IMG/VR virus record: IMGVR_UViG_3300018892_000068
Location: 1-40,901 of that record
DNA: 40,901 nt
Strand: one strand, 5' to 3'
From: a virus
Both the position numbers and the translations under genes were made by a program. This document shows, piece after piece, positions 22,258 through 31,812 of the stretch (position 1 is its first letter; the number at the start of each line of letters is the position of its first letter). The notes under the pieces are model-generated. The model was not told the origin of the DNA, ran no database searches, and was given only the letters and a program-made list of their open reading frames with translations.

Positions 22258-25020
22258 TTATACTTTTGACCGGACTTCGGTTAGTCCGTTTTCCTGGTTA
22301 ATCTTATTGATTGTGCGCGGGGTCACTACCGGCGCGGGCAGCTTGGCAAACTCCTTACCTAATCTTTCGTAATCAAACTCTGGCATGCGTAGCGACTGTT
22401 GCGCGGCGTTGACTGTCAGACTGCCACCCAATTCATAGAACGGTCTGCCACCCCTGGATACATTCAGATTGGAAAGCCTGGATAGTTTGGCTGAATCAGT
22501 GCGCTTGACAATGGTAAGCAGCTCGCCCTTCTCAGCTTCTATCCATCCGCGCCCTTCTATGAAAATCTTGGTTCCTCCGTCCCGGTGCCGCTTGCCGGGC
22601 AGGGTAATACCTTCGCCGCGCGGGTCAATCGCGCCGCCTTGTTCAAACTGGAGTAGTTGCTTTGCCTGAGCAATATTGGATGCTATTGATGCAATACCCG
22701 ATGCCAAGGTTGAGGCAAATACTGCTGCGTACACTGCAGGTGCAGCGGGTCCGGCTACGCTTGATGCTTCAGCGGCAACCTTTACCGAAGTGGGCACCAG
22801 GGTTGAAATAGCCTTTGCTGTATCAATACCAATTTGTACTAAGGCCAATGCTTTTTGCAGTTCGGTTGCGTCTTCCTGAGAACCAGCCAAGATTTCAAAC
22901 AAGCTACCCATGCCATCTACAAAAGATTTTGCCGCCTGAAACTCCGCTTCGCGTATGAGCTGACGACTACGAAGCGCTCTTTCCTGATCGGAGATTTCTT
23001 TATCAAGGAGTTCTTTTTCAATAGCAAGGATTTCGGCCCGCGCCTCCTTGGTGTCTTTGCCTTGAATGATCAAAAAGTTCTTCCGTGCTTGTAGCCTGAT
23101 TCTCTCCGAAGCGTCCATCTGGTCGTTATACTCACCGCGGGTTTTAATTTCACCCGCTAAAAATTTCCGAGTAATATCCATCCGGGCTTTGGCCGCACTT
23201 GCCTCTACTATCGCCAACCCTTCCTCGAACCTGATCTTGTCGGCCTTTTTCTTGTCCTCCGCTTTTTTTTCAATCTTTGCCCGCTGCTCAGCCTCGTAGT
23301 CAATCTGCTCTTTGTATTGGGCGATTCGTTTGTCGGATAATTCTTTTTCGATCTGTAATTCCAGATCGCCGCGCTCCTTTGCCTGTCGTGCAGCCAGCAC
23401 TTTGATAGCCTCGTATGCCTGCTGGCGGCTAACAATACCTTCTTTGATTAGCTTGTCGTTCTTGAGTCCCTCGCTACGTAGTTCTTCTTTCTGGGCAATC
23501 TCTAACAGTTTACGCCGTTTGGCAAATTCATCTTCCAACAGGTTGGCCCGGTTGGTGGATAGTTCACGATTGAAAGCAGCCTCCGCTTCGGCGGCTTGTT
23601 CACGTAGCCTGTTGCCCTCCTCAATCAAAGCATTAATTTTATTCTGGTTGCGCTCCCGCAAATTGTCGAAATTGCTCACTGCCTCAATCAAGGCCCGTTC
23701 GGCTTTTTGTATTTCCTGAGTGAGTGGGGTAAGGTTTCCTGAAATATCTTTACCGGTACGGGTGCGCAGTTCCAATTCCTGTTTCTTGATGTTGAGTATT
23801 TTTCGTAGTTGATCTATCTCCAGATTAGCTGCCGCTTCCAAATCCTTGTTACTCGATTTAAGTAGTCCGATACGGGTGGACTCCGACCGGGTTCTATCCT
23901 TAGATAGAACAATGGCTTTTTCGGCCTGGGCGTTTGCCCTTGCCTGCGCCAAAGCGATGGCTTCTTCCTGGTCCTTTAAGTCCTGAAGTTGTTCGGTCAG
24001 GGCTGCTTGCGCGCTGAAAGCCTTACCCGCACCGGATACGAGTTTGCCAAAATTTGTGTCCGCTACTTTCCCGACTTCGTTCAGCGCACCCTTGAAGTCT
24101 CCGGTCAAAAACTTGACAATCGTTTTGCCCGCAATCTGGTTAAACTTCACAAAGTCCGCAATCGCCGAATCAATCAGCTCCGAAAAATCAAAGTTGGATA
24201 TGAACTCATTCAGAGCCGTAGTCAGAAAATCAAACACCGCACCGAATCCCGCGCCGAACTGCTCCAGCTTGTCGCCTACAAAATCGGTGGCACTGGCAAG
24301 CTTACTTAGTACAGCCACAATACCAATCAGCACCAGCACAATGGGCACCGCAGCCAGGGCAACGAGTGCGCCACGCGAAGCGGTAACCGACTTGGTAAAG
24401 CCTTGTATGGTAGTTGACACGGAAGTAAAGTTCTGCGTAAGCGAACCAATACTGATACCGGCAAAGTTTATTCCTTCAATCGCCTCCTTAATAGATTCGG
24501 TATAGTTGCCCACGTTAAGCTTCTGCTGATCAAGCTGGGTAGATTGCTCTTTGAGCTCGTCGGTTACCGCGTCAATCTGCTTTTTAAGCTCGCCACCCAC
24601 TTTGACGTTGTTCCTTTCCTCGCGGGAAAGGCCGTTGTATTCCTTAGTGAGTGTAGAAAGTTGTTTGCGTAGCGCGGCAATCGAACCTTCTCGATCCTCA
24701 GTAGCTTTGTTGGATTGCTCCAGAACATTTTTCAAAGCCTTTTCGCTTTTACCAACCTCCTTAATCTGTAGTTCGTTTTTGGTCAGTGCGGCGGTTTTGT
24801 CCTTGATCGCCTTGTTGTTGGCTTCAATAGCGGCCGCATTTTTAAGCTCATCTTTAGCAAGTTCCTGATTGGCTTTCACCAAACTCTTGATCTCGGCAGT
24901 CAGGTTCTTGTTAGCGGCGCGCAGTTCTTCAGCCTGCTGTTTGGCGGCGGCAATACGGGAAATAAGTTCATCGTCCTTAATCTGAAAATCAAGGATGGTC
25001 ACTTCGGTGGTTTCTGCCAT
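22258..25020 (-). CDS. Tail tape measure protein
   Basis: 920 residues. Long coiled coils fill residues 15-160 and 330-690 (Ala/Lys/Glu-rich, e.g. repeated A-A-I-E-A-N-N-K-A). A hydrophobic block near residues 220-245 (A-L-A-A-V-P-I-V-L-V-L-I-G-I-V-A-V-L) and another Ala-rich one near 770-820 are typical of tape measures, which span the membrane during DNA injection. The C-terminal 120 residues are globular (R-G-E-G-I-T-L-P-G-K-R-H-R-D-G-G-T). A length of 920 residues predicts a tail near 140 nm by the usual 0.15 nm per residue, so a siphovirus is likely. Confidence 0.9.
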   Translation of the reverse strand: MAETTEVTILDFQIKDDELISRIAAAKQQAEELRAANKNLTAEIKSLVKANQELAKDELKNAAAIEANNKAIKDKTAALTKNELQIKEVGKSEKALKNVLEQSNKATEDREGSIAALRKQLSTLTKEYNGLSREERNNVKVGGELKKQIDAVTDELKEQSTQLDQQKLNVGNYTESIKEAIEGINFAGISIGSLTQNFTSVSTTIQGFTKSVTASRGALVALAAVPIVLVLIGIVAVLSKLASATDFVGDKLEQFGAGFGAVFDFLTTALNEFISNFDFSELIDSAIADFVKFNQIAGKTIVKFLTGDFKGALNEVGKVADTNFGKLVSGAGKAFSAQAALTEQLQDLKDQEEAIALAQARANAQAEKAIVLSKDRTRSESTRIGLLKSSNKDLEAAANLEIDQLRKILNIKKQELELRTRTGKDISGNLTPLTQEIQKAERALIEAVSNFDNLRERNQNKINALIEEGNRLREQAAEAEAAFNRELSTNRANLLEDEFAKRRKLLEIAQKEELRSEGLKNDKLIKEGIVSRQQAYEAIKVLAARQAKERGDLELQIEKELSDKRIAQYKEQIDYEAEQRAKIEKKAEDKKKADKIRFEEGLAIVEASAAKARMDITRKFLAGEIKTRGEYNDQMDASERIRLQARKNFLIIQGKDTKEARAEILAIEKELLDKEISDQERALRSRQLIREAEFQAAKSFVDGMGSLFEILAGSQEDATELQKALALVQIGIDTAKAISTLVPTSVKVAAEASSVAGPAAPAVYAAVFASTLASGIASIASNIAQAKQLLQFEQGGAIDPRGEGITLPGKRHRDGGTKIFIEGRGWIEAEKGELLTIVKRTDSAKLSRLSNLNVSRGGRPFYELGGSLTVNAAQQSLRMPEFDYERLGKEFAKLPAPVVTPRTINKINQENGLTEVRSKV

Positions 25021-25196
25021 TACTCAAAAAAGTTTTTTCCTTCTTTCGTTACAAGTTCGCCCGTGGCGACCATATGCAGCATTGTTCGCATTACGGAAGC
25101 GTAAGAGGTAACGCGTTTGCTTCGGTAATCTTCTAGTTTTTCCTGGCTTCCTTTGGTAGGCATAAAGCGAGGAACGTATTTGCCCGGCTTGTTCAT
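25020..25196 (-). CDS. Small protein directly upstream of tape measure (58 aa)
   Basis: Encodes MNKPGKYVPRFMPTK..., 58 residues, with its TAA sharing a base with the tape measure ATG (TAATG). A competing 69-aa frame in the same place is a worse protein (Arg/Gln-rich, no domain feel). The tight coupling and position match the small chaperone gene that precedes the tape measure in siphophages, although no frameshift fusion partner is seen. First gene of the tail operon. Confidence 0.6.
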   Translation of the reverse strand: MNKPGKYVPRFMPTKGSQEKLEDYRSKRVTSYASVMRTMLHMVATGELVTKEGKNFFE

Positions 25197-25220
25197 GTAA
25201 AGTACGTTGGTTTAGATATG

Positions 25221-25264
25221 TAAATATAATCACTTAAAGTAATAATTGAACCGAAACGGTTCAA
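25221..25264 (-). promoter_or_regulatory. Divergent tail/head intergenic region: palindrome and leftward -7 box
   Basis: TTGAACCG-AAA-CGGTTCAA (25246-25264) is a perfect inverted repeat with 8-bp arms in the gap between the leftward tail operon and rightward head operon. On the minus strand TATATTTA (plus-strand 25221-25228) is a good -7 box for the tail operon, and the palindrome falls at its -33 region. A regulator bound here could control late genes in both directions. Confidence 0.55.
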
Positions 25265-25315
25265 AACCTCATCTGTTAACTATCTACATATATTACATCT
25301 GCGTAATTTTCCGTC

Positions 25316-26461
25316 ATGGAAAAAATCCACATCAACGGATACATCGAATCGGAGTCTTACTGGGAAGATTCTACCTCGTTGTCTTCCATCCAGAACACAC
25401 TTGACACCACGACCGAAAACGAAATACACCTGGTAATCAACTCTACTGGTGGCGATGCATTTGCGGGCCTGCAAATCTGTGATGCGGTGGTAGCCTGGAA
25501 ACTGGCGGGCGAAAACCGCACGGTAAAAGCGACGGTGGTAGGACATTGTATGTCGGCTGCTTCACTGGTCCTTATGTCTGCTGATACAATTGAAGCCTAT
25601 CCGCACGCGCAGTTTATGATTCACCAGGCATCAACGATGGTATGGGGTAATAAGCAGGAAATGAAAGAGGCGATTGATCTACTTGATCAGATTGACAACC
25701 AGATCAAAAACCTGTACCTGACTTACCGCGGGCTGGATATAGAGAACAACGAAGAAGCAAAAGCCTTGTTTGAAAACGACACCATCTTCACCGCAGAAAA
25801 AGCCCAGGCCATCGGGTTGATTGATAAGGTATTAGACCTTTCCCCGCAGGAAAAAGTAAATGATAAGAGTAAACTCTCTGCTATCTCCAACTATCTCAAT
25901 AGCGAAAAACGAATGGATTTTCTAGCCAAAATGAAAAATGCTTTTTCCAGGCACAATATTAAAAATGAAGGCGACCCGGTTACAGTAACCAACGTAGCAC
26001 ATTCACTCGAAGATGGAACGCTGCTGCATTCCACTGACGAAAGTTTAGCTGAAGGTAGCATGGTGTATACCGATGAGGGTATGACAACTGCCGCTCCAGA
26101 TGGTAGCCACACCCTGGCCGATGGTCGCGTCATTACCGTAGCGGGTGGTTCAATAACCTCTATTGCCGCCGCTACCGAAAATGTAGAGAATAGCACAGAG
26201 CTGGCAAAGAAAGTAGCTGACCTGGCCGCTGTGGTGGAAAACCTGAACCAGACGGTCAATAGCCTGAAGTCGGAGAACGAAACACTGAAAACCGAAAACC
26301 AGAATCAGAAGGCTTTCATTACCGAGGTGCAGCAGTTCTACAACGAAGCGACCCAAAGCGAAAAGACAAAAAAGCCGGTCAGCGTAACCAACAACCGCAG
26401 CACTACAGCAGCCAATGACCGCGACGAATGGTTCCGCCGCGCGACTGGTCGCCGCAATTAA
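25316..26461 (+). CDS. ClpP-like prohead protease with scaffold-like tail
   Basis: 381 residues. Residues 1-180 are a ClpP/SppA-type serine peptidase: I-N-S-T-G-G-D-A near 41-48, the nucleophile Ser80 in G-H-C-M-S-A-A-S, and His103 in F-M-I-H. Residues 195-280 hold an S-L-A-E-G-S-M-V-Y-T-D-E-G beta-module, and the C-terminal 100 residues are an Asn/Glu-rich coiled coil as expected for a scaffold. The usual model is assembly of the prohead on the tail followed by self-cleavage. It is the first gene of the head operon and precedes the capsid gene. Confidence 0.87.
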   Translation: MEKIHINGYIESESYWEDSTSLSSIQNTLDTTTENEIHLVINSTGGDAFAGLQICDAVVAWKLAGENRTVKATVVGHCMSAASLVLMSADTIEAYPHAQFMIHQASTMVWGNKQEMKEAIDLLDQIDNQIKNLYLTYRGLDIENNEEAKALFENDTIFTAEKAQAIGLIDKVLDLSPQEKVNDKSKLSAISNYLNSEKRMDFLAKMKNAFSRHNIKNEGDPVTVTNVAHSLEDGTLLHSTDESLAEGSMVYTDEGMTTAAPDGSHTLADGRVITVAGGSITSIAAATENVENSTELAKKVADLAAVVENLNQTVNSLKSENETLKTENQNQKAFITEVQQFYNEATQSEKTKKPVSVTNNRSTTAANDRDEWFRRATGRRN

Positions 26462-26494
26462 AAAAGATTTCCAACTCATACCAATACTACAACA

Positions 26495-26878
26495 ATGGCA
26501 GAAAATACAAACGACCCCAAGGCGGGGGAAAAAGAAATAAAAGGCCCGACCGCTGAACAGGAGCAGGCCGAAGCCCAAAAAACGGTGAATGACCAAAAGA
26601 TTGTCGAGCTCGAAGAACTGGTTCAATCTCTAAAGGCGGAGGTAGACACAATGAAAAAGCAACTGGTAGACGATCCCAAATCGGAAGTCAAATCAGCCCT
26701 GTTGCCTACGTCTATTTCGGTGGAGGATATGAAAAAGATATGGTCAACGCATCTACCGGAAACCATTCCGTTCAAAGTGGAAGAATTTCAGTACCATTTC
26801 CCGCGCCACTTCGATGCCAAGCCATATACCCTCGACTACAAAAAAGGCGACAAACAGGCAAAAATCAATTATTTATAA
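26495..26878 (+). CDS. Small coiled-coil head-module protein
   Basis: 127 residues, acidic and Glu/Lys-rich. Residues 30-60 form a clear coiled coil (I-V-E-L-E-E-L-V-Q-S-L-K-A-E-V-D-T-M-K-K-Q-L). Placed between the protease-scaffold and the capsid. It may assist scaffold or capsid assembly; no family recognised. Confidence 0.6.
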   Translation: MAENTNDPKAGEKEIKGPTAEQEQAEAQKTVNDQKIVELEELVQSLKAEVDTMKKQLVDDPKSEVKSALLPTSISVEDMKKIWSTHLPETIPFKVEEFQYHFPRHFDAKPYTLDYKKGDKQAKINYL

Positions 26879-26908
26879 TCAATCCCCAAACGTAAAATTT
26901 AAATACAG

Positions 26909-27946
26909 ATGGCAATTACCTACACCCCGTCAATGTATACTGGGGATCGTTTTACCGAGATTTACAAGGACGTTCTCTTTGCCAACAACACGTTACGCAA
27001 CCAACGCGTGCGGTTGATGGATGACATTAAATTTCAGCGCACACTGACCAGCTTGAACGGCAGCATCGTGATTCAGCCGTTTACTTCAGCACGACCCGCT
27101 CCGGCTGGTAGTATGAATTTCGGCGACTCGCTGATCAAGCCCGTTAAGGCAACAATCTACGATCAGTTCGACCCGGAAGTCATTTACCGCAGAACCGTTT
27201 TTGCTGAGACTTTGCCAAAAGGTGTTCAGAACATTGTCTCTGAAGAAGGCAACCAGATGATTCTGGCGTATGTGGTAGAACTCGCATCACGGGCGCAGGA
27301 AATAGCTTTCTGGGGCGGTATCTCGGCTGATACAAAAGCGGCCGTAGCCGCTGGCCCTAATGCAGGATTGACTACAGCAGCTGAGAAAACCTATGTTGCG
27401 GCACTGACTGCCAACACTTATGGCTTCGACGGGCTTATTTCCAAACTGATCATTCAGACGCTGACACCGGCCGGAACGCCTGAGCAGGTTGATACTATCC
27501 TGGTGACGGGTACAACCCTAAGCGCAGGAAACATTCTTGTTGAACTCAACAAGGTGTACAGCGCAATCCCGCAAGAGATTAAGTACGCCCGCGATACCAA
27601 CTCGCCGCTGAACGATCTGGCCATCTTTGCCGATTACAGCGTACGCGATCTGGTATTGGGCTTCAACGAGGCGCAGCAATTCCGGGGCGATCTGATTACC
27701 GTGGCCGGTGATACGTTCGCATTCCGGGGTGTTCCAATCTATTTTGTACCTATGCCTACGCCAAACACGATGATCGCTGCTAACCGCGACGAGCTGATCT
27801 GGGGCACGGACGTATCGGGAGACGTAGCCGGATATATTGAAATCGGGCCGCTTGAAGCATTCTCTTACATCCAGGCATACCGGATGGATTTCGCCATAGC
27901 CTCGGCGGTTGTGAAGGCGCAACGCAAAGTATTGTACCTGGCTTAA
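26909..27946 (+). CDS. Major capsid protein
   Basis: 345 residues, directly downstream of the protease-scaffold and next to the tail tube and portal genes. The N-terminus is short, then R-V-R-L-M-D-D-I-K-F and an F-T-S-A-R-P-A-P-A-G extended loop followed by the long helix E-G-N-Q-M-I-L-A-Y-V-V-E-L-A-S-R-A-Q-E, all as in HK97-fold capsids of Bacteroidota phages. No cleavage site can be read with confidence. Assignment rests mainly on size, position and composition. Confidence 0.78.
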   Translation: MAITYTPSMYTGDRFTEIYKDVLFANNTLRNQRVRLMDDIKFQRTLTSLNGSIVIQPFTSARPAPAGSMNFGDSLIKPVKATIYDQFDPEVIYRRTVFAETLPKGVQNIVSEEGNQMILAYVVELASRAQEIAFWGGISADTKAAVAAGPNAGLTTAAEKTYVAALTANTYGFDGLISKLIIQTLTPAGTPEQVDTILVTGTTLSAGNILVELNKVYSAIPQEIKYARDTNSPLNDLAIFADYSVRDLVLGFNEAQQFRGDLITVAGDTFAFRGVPIYFVPMPTPNTMIAANRDELIWGTDVSGDVAGYIEIGPLEAFSYIQAYRMDFAIASAVVKAQRKVLYLA

Positions 27947-27965
27947 CCTATAACAGAACCGACAC

Positions 27966-28556
27966 ATGGCATGTATTGATGCAAAATTAACCATATCCAA
28001 GCTCACCAACCAGAACTGTAAAGTTCCGGGTGGGCTTGACTCAACTACCTACGTCTATAATCTGTCCGACATTGTATCGGTTACGCGCGATGCGACAACC
28101 CGCATTGTGCAAACGATTGTACTTAAGTCAGGCGCTAAGGCTGAAAAGTGGGTAGGGCGTAAAAAGGCGTGGGATTCTACTTCAGAATCACCGGCCGGAC
28201 AGGATACCTGGAACCAGGGCCTGGGTATGATCTACGATATTTCCACGGCGGCAGAAAAGTACAACTTTGAAAAGTTTGCCGCCGCCCGCGAACTGGTTTT
28301 TGTGGTACAGACCAACGACGAGAAATACGAAATCTACGGGCTGGGACTTACCGCTGACGGTTCGCTTTCGCCCCTGTCGGGACTCAGTAAGGATACCGCC
28401 TCGCTGAATAAGACAGTAGAAACCAACGGGGAAACCGGGGCGGTTATCCGCTTTACCGGTGAAGTGTCCGGGCTTCCGCTTGAACTGCGTGTAGCGGCTG
28501 GTACACTTGCCGCCACCAGGACGTATCTGGAAGGTCAACTGGTTGCCGCCGCGTAG
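27966..28556 (+). CDS. Tail-tube-like structural protein
   Basis: 196 residues, beta-rich with Gly/Thr turns and Asp/Asn-rich loops, 20 bp after the capsid gene. The profile is that of a major tail tube protein or a head decoration protein. The distance from the tape measure operon makes the tube assignment uncertain. Confidence 0.5.
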   Translation: MACIDAKLTISKLTNQNCKVPGGLDSTTYVYNLSDIVSVTRDATTRIVQTIVLKSGAKAEKWVGRKKAWDSTSESPAGQDTWNQGLGMIYDISTAAEKYNFEKFAAARELVFVVQTNDEKYEIYGLGLTADGSLSPLSGLSKDTASLNKTVETNGETGAVIRFTGEVSGLPLELRVAAGTLAATRTYLEGQLVAAA

Positions 28557-28558
28557 AG

Positions 28559-28927
28559 ATGACAAAGCAGTACATTTGGGAACAACTACAAAAAGGCTTT
28601 GATCTTCAGGACAGAGCCTTTTTGTTAAGCGCCTATAACCAGCTTATCGGTTCGCCACCTCTGAACACGAACTGTTCGGTTTGCTGGCAGGATGCTTACT
28701 ATCTGTTACGTTATCACCTGAAAACCGTAGGACTAATGAAATCAAAACTGAAAAAATACACCGTGCTGCACGAAAACGTGCAAATCATGGGGCTGTACCT
28801 GTCGCACGAAGCTACCGATGAGCAAGTGGACGAGCTATACAAACAATATCCGTCCGTAGCCAAAGAGTATTTCGAGAAAATCAAGCCAGAAAGCAAACCA
28901 GATTCAAGCAAAGAAGAATCCAAATAA
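28559..28927 (+). CDS. Hypothetical head-module protein
   Basis: 122 residues, helical, Lys/Glu-rich C-terminal tail. No family recognised. Between the tube-like and portal genes, with 6 bp to the portal start; may be an assembly partner. Confidence 0.6.
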   Translation: MTKQYIWEQLQKGFDLQDRAFLLSAYNQLIGSPPLNTNCSVCWQDAYYLLRYHLKTVGLMKSKLKKYTVLHENVQIMGLYLSHEATDEQVDELYKQYPSVAKEYFEKIKPESKPDSSKEESK

Positions 28928-28933
28928 ACCTAT

Positions 28934-30367
28934 ATGAATGTCAATACGCCTGCACCACGCGCGGTAAGAGCGCACCGAGTCGGCTCGCCCGCTATCCCGG
29001 ATGTGCAAAACCGTTATTTCGGGGTGCAGGAAGATACCAGAACCGGCAAATGGCTGATTAAGGATTTGCCCGATGCGGCCGGGGATGAAAAATTCTACCG
29101 GCGCATGATCGAGGTAGCCAAAAATTCACCCACGGCACAGCGGGCCACCGAATTATTACACTCTTTCATCGTCGCGGACGGCTTTGCGGATCGGAAATTT
29201 GGCGAAAGCAAGGCAAATTTATTTCAAACCTGGGACGATTTACTCTTCGAAATGGCGTACACATGGGTGTATTGCGGCGGCATATGCCTGAATGTATTCG
29301 TTGATCCGTTTTCCGGGGAAATCAAGCGCATAGATTCGATGCCTTTTTACCGCGTGGTGCGTACCACAGGCAAAACTTTCCTGGTAAACCCGCGATTCAA
29401 AGGCGAAAAAGGCTACAAAACAGGCGACGATGTAGAGTATTTCCCCTACAATCCGGGTGACACAGCGCAGGATCGGGCTTCTGAATACACCCGGCAGATC
29501 GGGGAATACAAACGGGAAATCGGCTACCTGTTCTACGCCCATATCGAAAAACCCTTAGAGGAAGTATACCCTATTCCGGCGTGGTTCGGGGTCGAGTACG
29601 ATATGAAGCTTGAGTACGAATACTCCAAGCGGGAATACAACCAGTTGCGCAACGGATTCAAGGGCGAAAAGCTGATAGAAACGGGCCCTCTGGATGATAC
29701 TCCAATAACCGGAGCAAACGGGGAACAGACCGGACCCAGCGAATACGAAGCATTTACTTCACAGATAAGAGAGGCTACTAAACCCGGATCGGTGGGTGCT
29801 ATTATCCATGTAGAAAGAAAAACGGCAGGCGATGGAAAGGAAATTGGCACCAAAGTAATTGACCTGAACCCCTACCAGAATGCGGACGATCTGGGTACGC
29901 GGCAGGACAACTGCGCTTACCGGGTGGCCCGTGGGTTTGGCGCGCCGCCGGTGATGGTTGGGCTCATGCCCGCCGGTGGCATCGGGGATACCAAGCAACT
30001 TGCCGACGAAATCCAACTGCTCAACGACCGGATTAACAAAGAGCAGCGGTTCATTTCGTCAATGATCCGTAAACTGCTGGGTGATGAGAGACTGAATACC
30101 GAGATCACCACCCATAACCCGATCAGCTACATTCCCGAAGCAGTGCTCGCCAAAATGTCGGATGACGAAATCCGGGCTCTGGCCGGACTGGAGCCGCTGA
30201 CCAGTACGCTTACCGAAGAAAAGAAAAACATCATTAGTGCGCTCAACGCCATGATACCCGAACTCAGAAGCAAGGTACTTGAATCGCTGAGCGAAGAAGA
30301 AATCCGCGGGCTAATTGGATTGGGCCCGAAAACGCAACCCGCGGGCACTGCCCCTGCACAACCCTGA
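28934..30367 (+). CDS. Portal protein
   Basis: 477 residues. Features of a portal: an N-terminal helical region, a central stem with F-Y-A-H-I-E-K-P and a V-A-R-G-F-G-A-P-P-V-M-V-G-L segment followed by the long clip helix (D-T-K-Q-L-A-D-E-I-Q-L-L-N-D-R-I), and a C-terminal domain with S-E-E-E-I-R-G-L. It forms the 12-mer at the head vertex and the terminase docks on it. It lies after the capsid gene rather than before it, which is unusual. Confidence 0.82.
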   Translation: MNVNTPAPRAVRAHRVGSPAIPDVQNRYFGVQEDTRTGKWLIKDLPDAAGDEKFYRRMIEVAKNSPTAQRATELLHSFIVADGFADRKFGESKANLFQTWDDLLFEMAYTWVYCGGICLNVFVDPFSGEIKRIDSMPFYRVVRTTGKTFLVNPRFKGEKGYKTGDDVEYFPYNPGDTAQDRASEYTRQIGEYKREIGYLFYAHIEKPLEEVYPIPAWFGVEYDMKLEYEYSKREYNQLRNGFKGEKLIETGPLDDTPITGANGEQTGPSEYEAFTSQIREATKPGSVGAIIHVERKTAGDGKEIGTKVIDLNPYQNADDLGTRQDNCAYRVARGFGAPPVMVGLMPAGGIGDTKQLADEIQLLNDRINKEQRFISSMIRKLLGDERLNTEITTHNPISYIPEAVLAKMSDDEIRALAGLEPLTSTLTEEKKNIISALNAMIPELRSKVLESLSEEEIRGLIGLGPKTQPAGTAPAQP

Positions 30368-30372
30368 CACGT

Positions 30373-30960
30373 ATGCCCATACTCACCAAGCAAGACCTGG
30401 TAGACGATAAGTTAACGCAGTTGTCGGTTAATGTGGATGCCCGGCAGATCGACCCGGCCATCGCCCAAACGGTCGAACTAAACGCGTTCGAGTATCTGCC
30501 GCACGGCTTATGCGAAGCGTTGGTACAATTGCACTACACTGTAGTTACGCAAGCTAATCCGTTAACCTCCGCGCAACAGGGGTTGAAAACGTACTTTGAT
30601 CTGCACCTGAAAAAATACTACCTGATGCAGACCTTCCTTAACTACCTCGAATCCTCTGAGGCAATACAGACCGCTTCGGGTTTTCGCACGTTCAAAGAGC
30701 TGCAATCGGATAAGGCTTCGGCAGATGTGTACGCACAATTGCTAAGCAGGATTGAAAAACTTAGAGATGCGGCCCGGAACCGGGCGCGTTCACGGCTGAC
30801 GGCAGACAAGTACACCATTGCCGGTGTGATCTATTCACATACCCAGGCGCACAGTCGCCCCATCCGGCAGCGTCATTTCAATGTTATTCTACCCGCAGAC
30901 AGCGACTACGAAGGCCGCTATCTGTCTAACGACTTTCCCGGATGGCGAATAAAAAATTAG
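30373..30960 (+). CDS. Head-tail connector-like protein
   Basis: 195 residues, 5 bp after the portal. An all-helical protein with a short strand pair near the C-terminus, matching the size of connector/adaptor proteins (gp6-like) found next to portals. No signature motif; overlaps the next gene by 19 bp. Confidence 0.55.
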   Translation: MPILTKQDLVDDKLTQLSVNVDARQIDPAIAQTVELNAFEYLPHGLCEALVQLHYTVVTQANPLTSAQQGLKTYFDLHLKKYYLMQTFLNYLESSEAIQTASGFRTFKELQSDKASADVYAQLLSRIEKLRDAARNRARSRLTADKYTIAGVIYSHTQAHSRPIRQRHFNVILPADSDYEGRYLSNDFPGWRIKN

Positions 30961-31811
30961 TAGAACTACCACCGCTTGGTACGGTAACCGACCAGGCCTT
31001 ATTCTACACAGAATTGAACGGCCAGGCTTATCAGGTACTAGCTTCTAAGATTAAGGCATACCTACAGGGTGCTGGCGGCGTTACCCCTGCCGACCTTGCC
31101 GCTCTGAAAGCCGAAATCCTCGGTGGTGTAGGGCCTGCCTACGATACACTACTGGAGTTGTACACCTACATCAACTCGACCGATGCGGCTAACGATGCGA
31201 TAGCGGCAGGTATACTGACATCGCTAGGCAATAAGGTTTCCAAAACAGGTGACGAAACCGTAGCTGGCATCAAGACTTTCACTAGCCGGATTATCTACAA
31301 CACACTTAGAAAAATCAACGCCACTACAGGTAAATACGTCAATTTCAATACCGAAAACTTTAACCCGGATGCTAATTACAGCATTTCCTTTCAGATAGAT
31401 GAAGAAACCGGGGTGCTGGGTCTGGTATTTACCAACGTAACAACTTTGTTGGACTATACCTATAGTTTCCCCTTCACCTCAGGAATTGTTACCATACAGG
31501 GTGATGGGGTAGAAACCGCCCTCGCATCCGCTCCGGTGATCACACTGGACATGGGGCAATTTCAGGAAAATTACGGTAGTGTCTACCTTACGCATAACCC
31601 TACTTTCAACATCGTTAACCCTGGACAGAATAAGCAATACATTCTGCACGTAGCCACCGACGCAACGACGCGCCCGATTACCCTACCTGCGAACTCTAAG
31701 TACATCGGGCCGCTTACTCTGGATGCGGGTAGCTTCTATGACATCGCAGTCAGGGCGCGTAGTGTTGGTGGTGTGTGGACTTATCTGTGGATTATTAACA
31801 AGTACACCTGA
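30942..31811 (+). CDS. Tail fibre-like protein
   Basis: 289 residues. Begins as a beta-rich domain and contains the G-D-E-T-V-A-G-I-K-T-F-T-S-R motif (about residues 103-116), a short repeat typical of phage tail fibres. The C-terminal half is Asn/Thr-rich beta structure. It probably contributes to host attachment. Followed after 1 bp by the lectin-like gene. Confidence 0.68.
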   Translation: MANKKLVELPPLGTVTDQALFYTELNGQAYQVLASKIKAYLQGAGGVTPADLAALKAEILGGVGPAYDTLLELYTYINSTDAANDAIAAGILTSLGNKVSKTGDETVAGIKTFTSRIIYNTLRKINATTGKYVNFNTENFNPDANYSISFQIDEETGVLGLVFTNVTTLLDYTYSFPFTSGIVTIQGDGVETALASAPVITLDMGQFQENYGSVYLTHNPTFNIVNPGQNKQYILHVATDATTRPITLPANSKYIGPLTLDAGSFYDIAVRARSVGGVWTYLWIINKYT

Positions 31812-31812
31812 T

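Noticed and set aside
22469-24868. Several long plus-strand frames opposite the tape measure
   Set aside because: Antisense shadows of a compositionally biased coiled-coil gene; Ser/Leu-rich with no domains.
25024-25233. 69-codon minus-strand frame upstream of tape measure
   Set aside because: Arg/Gln-rich shadow of the 58-codon frame in another register, which has the TAATG overlap with the tape measure.
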